From NCBI GenBank assembly GCA_030831265.1, contig JAURLM010000154.1, positions 1 through 13,016 of the forward strand: a stretch of 13,016 nt of DNA, read 5' to 3'. This DNA comes from Chloroflexota bacterium. Lineage in GTDB: Bacteria > Chloroflexota > Dehalococcoidia > Lucifugimonadales > Lucifugimonadaceae. The notes beneath the pieces were generated by a model, which was not told where the DNA came from, ran no database searches, and saw only the letters and a program-made list of their open reading frames with translations. The translations under genes were made by a program, and so were the position numbers. This document shows, in pieces, positions 7,739 through 13,016 of the stretch. The first letter of the stretch is position 1; each line of letters starts with the position of its first letter.

Positions 7739-7788
7739 ACAGGCTGTATGAAACTGACGTCCAGTTACCACAACCTGTAGCGGTTTTA
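7739..7788 (+). terminator. Weak nested inverted repeat followed by a short T-run
   Basis: An inner stem AACTG (7752-7756) / CAGTT (7762-7766) with a 5-nt loop lies within an outer ACAGG (7739-7743) / CCTGT (7774-7778) pair, followed by TTTT near 7785. It is placed 50 bp after the RDD gene stop, where a terminator would be expected, but both stems are short and the T-run is weak. Confidence 0.2.
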
Positions 7789-7833
7789 CCTGCAAAAAAT
7801 CCCTTATATCGTCTTCCGAACTGCTGTTAGGCC

Positions 7834-7862
7834 TCGACTCATCAGGCCGTCCGCGCTATAGT
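7834..7862 (+). promoter_or_regulatory. Candidate sigma70-type promoter for dnaE
   Basis: TCGACT (7834-7839, four of six matches to TTGACA) and TATAGT (7857-7862, five of six matches to TATAAT) are separated by exactly 17 bp. Transcription would start near 7869, giving a leader of about 50 nt before the TTG at 7921. A short inverted repeat GGCCT (7830-7834) / AGGCC (7844-7848) flanks the -35 element. Of the 231-bp spacer 7690-7920, this and the weak hairpin above are all I can point to. Confidence 0.4.
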
Positions 7863-7920
7863 CAGTCCCTGCCGCTTCTGACGGCGGAGCAACCCCGGAC
7901 TTCAGCATTTTCAACCTGCC

Positions 7921-10900
7921 TTGACTGAGTTCGTACATCTCCATAACCACTCCGAATACAGCCTCCTCGATGGGCACAGTGGCTTGCCGCAAATGGCAAA
8001 ACGCGCCGCCGAGTTGGGGCAACCCGCGCTTGCCCTGACTGACCACGGCAATGTCCACGGGGCAATCGAGTTCTACCAGGCCTCAAAAAAGGCTGGCATC
8101 AAGCCAATCATCGGAGTCGAAGGTTACGTCGCACCCGGACCACGCACGGAACGCAACTCGCAGGAACGGTTTCCCTACCACCTGACGCTGCTGGCACAGA
8201 ACCACACCGGCTACCAGAACATCCTACGACTGGTAACCAAAGGGCATCTCGAAGGCTTCTACTACCGACCGCGCTTTGACCGGGAGATTCTTGAGCAGTA
8301 CAGCGAAGGCGTAATCGTCCTCTCTGGCTGCCCGTCTGGAGAGGTTGGACGGCACATCAAGAACGGCATGGATCAGCAGGTCAAGGAGACAATCGGCTGG
8401 TATAGCGAGGTGTTCAAGGACCGTTACTACCTCGAGATGATGATGCACGAGGGCGTGCCTGAACAGGCGATGATCAATAAGGCGCTGGTCGAACTGAGCA
8501 AGCAGCACGGCCTGCCAATGGTGGCAACGAACGACTCGCACTATGTACGCAGGGAAGACAGCGCCAAGCAGGACGTGCTAACGGCCATCGTCACCAACTC
8601 CCAGGTCAATGACCCGAACCGCCTCCACATGGAGGACGATACCTACTACATCCGCAGCAGCGAAGAGATGGCGGCACAGTGGGCAGAGTTACCGGACGCT
8701 GTACGGAACACGCTGGTAATCGCAGAATCATGCGAACTTGAACTTGAATTTGGCAAGACGCACGTACCGAAGTACAACACTCCGCCTGAACAGACCTCAA
8801 TGGAGTACCTGCGACAGCTATGCTTCGAAGGCGTTGCCCGCAGGTTCGAAACACCATCTGATGCTGTTATCGCGCGGCTCGAATACGAACTAGACGTAAT
8901 CGACAAGACCAACTTCGCTGACTACTTCCTCGTCTGCTGGGACATCTTCAACTTCGTCAACCGCCGCGGCATCCTGTCTGCCGTACGAGGTTCCGCTGCG
9001 GCCAGTATGGTGCTGTACTGCCTTGAAATCACGCAGGTTGATCCACTGAAAAACGGACTCATCTTCGAGCGATTCCTGAACGTGGAACGCCGGGAGATGC
9101 CGGATATTGACATGGACTTCGCGGATGACCGCCGTGAAGAAGTTATCCGCTACTGCGTTGACCGCTACGGTCGTGACCACGTCGCCCAGATCATTACGTT
9201 CGGAACACTCGGAGCCAAAGCTGCCATCCGGGATACGGCCCGCGCTCTCGGTATGCCTCCGGGCATTGGCGACCGGCTCGCAAGACTCGTACCAACCCGG
9301 CTCAACGTCACGATCCAGAACACCATCGACGAGACTCCAGAACTCCGCACGCTCATGCGGCAGGACGCGGACAGCCGCAAGGTCATCGAGACCGCCATGG
9401 GAGTCGAAGGAGCAGTGCGCCACGCCAGCACTCATGCAGCCGGTGTAGTCATCTCACAGAAACCGCTGACGGACTATGTAGCGCTCCAGCGGTCGACCAG
9501 CGGAAACGACGACGCCCCACCGACAACGCAGTTCGCCATGAAGCCTGTGGCTGACGTTGGTCTGTTGAAGATGGATTTCCTGGGACTGACGAACCTGACC
9601 ATCCTCGACCGCACAGTCCGGCACATCAGCGAACATCGCGGCGAAAAGATGGGCGTATATGACATCCCAGTAGACAACCAGGCAGCGTACGGCCTGCTCG
9701 CTGATGCGGACACGTTTGGCGTGTTCCAGCTTGAAAGCTCCGGTATGCGTCGGCACATCAAAGAACTCAAGCCATCATCCGTGGCAGACGTTGCCGCCAT
9801 GATCGCCCTGTACCGTCCCGGCCCCATGGAGGAGATCGAAACCTTCATCGCTGCAAAGCATGGCAGGGCAGAAATCCAGTATCCGCACGATGACCTCAAG
9901 GGAATCCTCGAGGAATCGTACGGCGTCATCGTGTACCAGGACCAGGTGATGCTGATAGCGCAGCACTTCGGCGGGTACACGCTGGGTGAGGCAGACATCC
10001 TGCGAAAGGCGATGGGTAAGAAGATTGCCTCCGTGATGGAAGCTGAGCGTGAAAAATTCACGAACGGTGCCATCGCCAAGGGCTACACGCTTGAAGAGGC
10101 CGAAAAAGTCTTCCGCCTGATGGAGCCATTTGCCGGGTACGGCTTCAACAAGTCACACGCCGTTAGCTACGCCATGATCGCCTACTGGACAGCGTTCTTT
10201 AAGGCGAACTACCCGGTTGAATACTTCGCCGCATTTATGGAATCGTTCTCCGGAAACTCCGAGAAGATTGCCGAATGTATTCGAGAGGCACGCAGGGCAA
10301 ACATAGATGTTCTGCGTCCCGATGTTAACCACTCGACGGTACGTTTCTCGATTGAAGATATTGCAGGCCGACGTGGTGGCATCAGGTTTGGGCTGGCCGC
10401 AGTAAAGAACGTCGGCGCATCGGCGGTCGAACCGCTGATCTCAGCACGGGAAGCCGGCGGACCGTTCGAGTCGCTGGAAGATTTCTGCCGCAGAGTTGAC
10501 GCCCACGCATTCAACCGCCGCACGCTTGAGAGTCTCATCAAGGCCGGTGCGTTCGACGATTTTGGCCCTCGCGGTGCGCTCCTCGAGTCCGCAGACCGAA
10601 TCATCACGACAATGCAGCGGCAGACCCGGCTGCGCGAATCCGGCCAAACCTCAATGTTTGACATGTTCGGGGATTCAGTTCCGACTCCTATGCAGGAGAT
10701 CGAGATTTCACCGGTGGATGACTCCACTGAGTACGAGCGACAGCTCTGGGAGCGTGAACTGCTCGGCATTGAGCTTACTGAGACTGAATTCTCACGCTCT
10801 GTCCAGAAACTTCCACCAACATTCACCGTGTTCTCCGCCAGCATAACCGCAGAGCGCGCCGGGGCAGAAATAACTGCGGTCGGCGAAGTCGGTGTCGTCC

Positions 10901-11685
10901 GTGAACTGACCACCCGTAAGGGCGACCGGTTCATCTCGCTCGAATTCCGACTGCTGGATGGCAACGTGGAAGCCGTAGTCTGGTCAAACGTGCTGGAGAA
11001 GACCACGGATATGTGGGTAGATGGCAACAGGCTCACCGTAAAAGGCAAGATTCGCGAACGGGATGGCAGAGTTTCGCTAGTAATCGACGATGCCAAGCAG
11101 TTCGAGATACCCAGCGAGATTGATGGGCCGCGGGCACCGGAGCCGCCGGAACAGCCAGAGCAATACGCATCTGACGCCAGCATCGAAGAAACGACTGAAG
11201 CCGAAGCCCCCTGGCTGGAGCCGCCTACCCCGGTCAAAATGACCATGCCCGAGAGTTCACCTTCATCAATCGAACCTTCACCTACCGCACATCGAACGAC
11301 AACGCAGGCAATGACCCAAAAAGAAACTTCGTCCCCCCAGTCAAACCACAGCAACGGAACGGCACACGCATCACCGGTGCCTACGAACGGCAATGGCAAT
11401 GGAGCACACGCAAACGGCGTCGCTCGTCATAGCTCTGACGGCCTGCTGATTCGGGTTGAGGAGACTGGTCGATCCTCAGAGGATCAATACCGGTTGGAAG
11501 ACATCGTCCGGGTACTGCTGGAGTTCAAAGGCACATCACCCGTGAAGTTGGAAGTCAAGACTGGCGGACGCGTCGTGACGATGGACATGCCGTTTGCAAC
11601 GGTCGACTGCTGTTCTGACCTTGAGAACAGGCTTGGTGACCTGCTAGGCCCGGAAAACGTCATGATGCCCGCTACCGTAGGCTGA
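7921..11685 (+). CDS. dnaE: DNA polymerase III alpha subunit (replicative polymerase)
   Basis: The catalytic subunit of the replicative DNA polymerase, 1254 residues. The N-terminal PHP domain (about 4-210) keeps the metal-site residues expected of active forms: H8 and H10, D41 and H42, E67, H87, C137, D205 and H207. The polymerase core shows VRGSAAAS (356-361 region), the catalytic aspartates D396 and D398 in PDIDMDF, and D552 in KMDFLGL, matching E. coli D401, D403 and D555. The fingers follow with YRPGPME and GFNKSHAVSYA. A helix-hairpin-helix region lies at about 785-875, a clamp-binding motif QTSMF at 909-913, and an OB fold at about 980-1060. Residues 1065-1172 are a Pro/Ser/Asn/Gly-rich linker before a conserved-looking C-terminal domain (1173-1254). 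The TTG at 7921 is the only possible start after the stop at 7879, and no clear ribosome site precedes it. Length is slightly above the usual 1150-1200. Confidence 0.97.
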   Translation: MTEFVHLHNHSEYSLLDGHSGLPQMAKRAAELGQPALALTDHGNVHGAIEFYQASKKAGIKPIIGVEGYVAPGPRTERNSQERFPYHLTLLAQNHTGYQNILRLVTKGHLEGFYYRPRFDREILEQYSEGVIVLSGCPSGEVGRHIKNGMDQQVKETIGWYSEVFKDRYYLEMMMHEGVPEQAMINKALVELSKQHGLPMVATNDSHYVRREDSAKQDVLTAIVTNSQVNDPNRLHMEDDTYYIRSSEEMAAQWAELPDAVRNTLVIAESCELELEFGKTHVPKYNTPPEQTSMEYLRQLCFEGVARRFETPSDAVIARLEYELDVIDKTNFADYFLVCWDIFNFVNRRGILSAVRGSAAASMVLYCLEITQVDPLKNGLIFERFLNVERREMPDIDMDFADDRREEVIRYCVDRYGRDHVAQIITFGTLGAKAAIRDTARALGMPPGIGDRLARLVPTRLNVTIQNTIDETPELRTLMRQDADSRKVIETAMGVEGAVRHASTHAAGVVISQKPLTDYVALQRSTSGNDDAPPTTQFAMKPVADVGLLKMDFLGLTNLTILDRTVRHISEHRGEKMGVYDIPVDNQAAYGLLADADTFGVFQLESSGMRRHIKELKPSSVADVAAMIALYRPGPMEEIETFIAAKHGRAEIQYPHDDLKGILEESYGVIVYQDQVMLIAQHFGGYTLGEADILRKAMGKKIASVMEAEREKFTNGAIAKGYTLEEAEKVFRLMEPFAGYGFNKSHAVSYAMIAYWTAFFKANYPVEYFAAFMESFSGNSEKIAECIREARRANIDVLRPDVNHSTVRFSIEDIAGRRGGIRFGLAAVKNVGASAVEPLISAREAGGPFESLEDFCRRVDAHAFNRRTLESLIKAGAFDDFGPRGALLESADRIITTMQRQTRLRESGQTSMFDMFGDSVPTPMQEIEISPVDDSTEYERQLWERELLGIELTETEFSRSVQKLPPTFTVFSASITAERAGAEITAVGEVGVVRELTTRKGDRFISLEFRLLDGNVEAVVWSNVLEKTTDMWVDGNRLTVKGKIRERDGRVSLVIDDAKQFEIPSEIDGPRAPEPPEQPEQYASDASIEETTEAEAPWLEPPTPVKMTMPESSPSSIEPSPTAHRTTTQAMTQKETSSPQSNHSNGTAHASPVPTNGNGNGAHANGVARHSSDGLLIRVEETGRSSEDQYRLEDIVRVLLEFKGTSPVKLEVKTGGRVVTMDMPFATVDCCSDLENRLGDLLGPENVMMPATVG

Positions 11686-11713
11686 TCTTCGCCTCAGTGC
11701 GGAGCACGCAGGA

Positions 11714-12250
11714 TTAAACGGTCAGCGCAGGATTGTTTACAGCTTCCATGCGGAGCAAACGTTCCTTCATTGGCAGGCCTATGCCCCCGCCAAAACCATG
11801 CAACGCACCGTCAGATCCGATGACACGGTGGCACGGTATTACCAGGGCGACCGGGTTCTTCGCCATCGCCTGTCCCGCACCACGAGCCGCCCGCGCGTTT
11901 CCCGCCTGCTCGGCCAGCCACGCGTAAGTACGAGTTTCACCAGATGGAATCGACCGGCATGCCTCGCGTGCGCTGCGGAAAAACGGCGACATGCCACTCA
12001 TGTCAACCTTTACATCATCCAGGCTATTTATCTCACCAGCACAGTAGGCCATCACCATGCACCGAACATCTCGCACAGCGTCCGCATCGAGTTCTGCCTG
12101 CTCAACCTGAGGACGCACATGATCGTATGCCTGCTCAAAAGTCTGCTCCGGCAAACTCATACGGATCACACCACCGTCACCTGCAACCACCGCCACCCAG
12201 CCCATCTCAGTCTCAAAAACGTCATACCAACGCGCTTGCGGATGTTCCAC
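11714..12250 (-). CDS. ogt: Methylated-DNA--protein-cysteine S-methyltransferase (O6-alkylguanine repair)
   Basis: A suicide DNA repair protein of 178 residues that transfers the alkyl group from O6-alkylguanine (or O4-alkylthymine) to its own cysteine. The active-site motif IPCHRVIG holds Cys140, His141 and Arg142. Upstream are IPSGETRTYAWLAEQ (101-115), the DNA-reading Arg123 in RAARGAGQAM and the hinge Asn132 in KNP. After it comes GFGGGIGLPMKERLLRMEA with Glu169, the family's usual end. The N-terminal 85 residues form the weakly conserved alpha/beta domain. The helix start FRSAREAC departs from the usual FQxxVW pattern, so efficiency could differ. The gene starts at GTG 12250 with GAGG 6 nt upstream, and its start overlaps the stop of the transglutaminase gene by one base (TAGTG), implying one transcript and coupled translation. 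It ends 28 bp from dnaE, which converges on it. Confidence 0.93.
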   Translation of the reverse strand: MEHPQARWYDVFETEMGWVAVVAGDGGVIRMSLPEQTFEQAYDHVRPQVEQAELDADAVRDVRCMVMAYCAGEINSLDDVKVDMSGMSPFFRSAREACRSIPSGETRTYAWLAEQAGNARAARGAGQAMAKNPVALVIPCHRVIGSDGALHGFGGGIGLPMKERLLRMEAVNNPALTV

Positions 12251-13016
12251 TATGCACCTCTACCTTCGCCTAGCTCTCGACCAGACCGACTGATTAGCCG
12301 CAAACGGTATCCAAGCAAACCCCGTAGCACTCTGCGCCAGTGAATGTTCAAATCATCCAACTGGGAATCCCGTCCAGATGCAGAATACAACCCGCGCTCA
12401 AATTGAATCGCCAGCATCATCGCAGAATCTGCAACATCCGGAATAGCAGACCCAACCACCCTCGCGTACTCGGTAGGCGTTTGCCATTGCCTGCGGCGCA
12501 CGCCAAGCAGCCAGCCAGCCCTGACCATCTTTGTGTAAGCCCGGTCAGAAGGTGACATCCCGCGGTACCACAGCTTCCAACCTGCTCCCATCATGGCGAT
12601 GAGCCCGACTATCACGGCCGGAACGATAATCAACAGCATCGAGAACGAACCAGCCCCATGTAAAGTCCGTTCCGCCTCTTGCTGCTGTAAGGCAAGTCGC
12701 TGTGCCTGCTGCGCAAGCGCTTCCAGGTCCTGGAGGTCCTGTTGGAAGTTCGGATCCTCTTCAAACGATCCGAGGTCAGGGAAGGGTACTCCCGGCACAG
12801 GTTCGACAGAGTACTGTTGTCCACGGACCGGTTCTGTCTTACCCGCTGTAACTTCAACATCCACCCAGCCATAATCAGCGAAATACACCTGCGTCCACCC
12901 GTGCCTGTCGCTATCTCGAATCAAGAAGCGCCCGGCAGCAGGAATGTACTGACCCGCTGCCCATCCAGCTACCATTCGAGCCGGGACACCCACGGCTCTC
13001 AACAGCACCGTGCCCG
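12250..13016 (-). CDS. Transglutaminase-like / DUF4129 membrane protein, C-terminal part (5' end outside window)
   Basis: The 3' part of a larger gene; about 255 residues are visible and the frame stays open at the right edge. It begins in the transglutaminase-like core just after the catalytic cysteine, which lies outside: LLRAVGVPARMVAGW is the strand after the Cys helix. The other two members of the triad are seen: His in DRHGWTQVYF (His36 counting the GTG at 13006-13008 as 1) and Asp in YGWVDVEVT (Asp50). A Gln/Leu-rich helical stretch follows (about 86-115), then a membrane helix (123-146) and a cytoplasmic DUF4129-type domain (about 155-210) with QTPTEYARVV. This order is that of TgpA-like proteins, which usually carry N-terminal membrane helices that would lie beyond the edge. 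Function in envelope or peptide processing is an inference. The stop overlaps the GTG of the alkyltransferase gene. Confidence 0.85.
   Translation of the reverse strand, partial: GTVLLRAVGVPARMVAGWAAGQYIPAAGRFLIRDSDRHGWTQVYFADYGWVDVEVTAGKTEPVRGQQYSVEPVPGVPFPDLGSFEEDPNFQQDLQDLEALAQQAQRLALQQQEAERTLHGAGSFSMLLIIVPAVIVGLIAMMGAGWKLWYRGMSPSDRAYTKMVRAGWLLGVRRRQWQTPTEYARVVGSAIPDVADSAMMLAIQFERGLYSASGRDSQLDDLNIHWRRVLRGLLGYRLRLISRSGRELGEGRGA
12257..12260 (-). promoter_or_regulatory. Ribosome binding site of the alkyltransferase gene
   Basis: GAGG (within AGAGGTG) on the minus strand, 6 nt before the GTG start at 12250. It lies inside the last codons of the transglutaminase gene. Confidence 0.65.

Noticed and set aside
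10209..11399. A 396-residue minus-strand open frame inside dnaE
   Set aside because: Its translation is Ser-rich without motifs and lies fully opposite the conserved DnaE C-terminal half, so it is a shadow.
11686..11713. Possible bidirectional terminator between dnaE and the alkyltransferase gene
   Set aside because: Only 4-bp stems (GTGC/GCAC or TGCG/CGCA) and no T-run on either strand.

Overview
The window is about 13 kb of moderately GC-rich bacterial DNA, densely packed with protein genes on both strands. No RNA genes, insertion sequences or CRISPR arrays are visible. The best guess for the host is an uncultured member of the Chloroflexota (Dehalococcoidia/SAR202-like). This rests on remembered family patterns, not a search: a DnaE with a VRGSAAAS motif, an intact PHP domain and a conserved C-terminal extension; a giant DUF5666-type repeat protein; a Pro/Thr-linker lipoprotein; and an RDD protein and a TgpA-like transglutaminase/DUF4129 protein nearby.

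Layout. (1) 1-629, plus strand: the C-terminal half of an MFS transporter, cut by the window edge. (2) 668-6701, minus strand: four co-directional genes, in transcription order a response regulator (start 6701), a histidine kinase (start 5876, 18 nt gap), a lipoprotein with an Ig-like domain (start 4752) and a 1179-residue membrane-anchored protein of repeated beta-rich modules (start 4207). The last two genes overlap by 4 bp (ATGA). (3) 6702-6906: a divergent intergenic region with a perfect 8-bp inverted repeat (6802-6826), a good operator candidate. (4) 6907-7689, plus: an RDD-family membrane protein with a long charged N-terminal tail. (5) 7690-7920: a spacer with a plausible promoter. (6) 7921-11685, plus: dnaE, the replicative DNA polymerase III alpha subunit. 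(7) 11714-13016, minus: a DNA alkyltransferase (Ogt/MGMT type) directly after, and overlapping by one base, the 3' part of a transglutaminase/DUF4129 membrane protein that runs off the right edge.

How the parts may work together. The two-component pair has almost no extracytoplasmic sensor and lies directly upstream of two cell-surface proteins in the same direction. A simple inference is a signalling plus envelope unit, but the 107 bp gap between kinase and lipoprotein means one transcript is not certain. The dnaE, alkyltransferase and transglutaminase genes look like ordinary housekeeping neighbours. The most unusual object is the 1179-residue modular protein with a coiled-coil insert and its translationally coupled lipoprotein partner. 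I see no clear defence system, mobile element or biosynthetic cluster.
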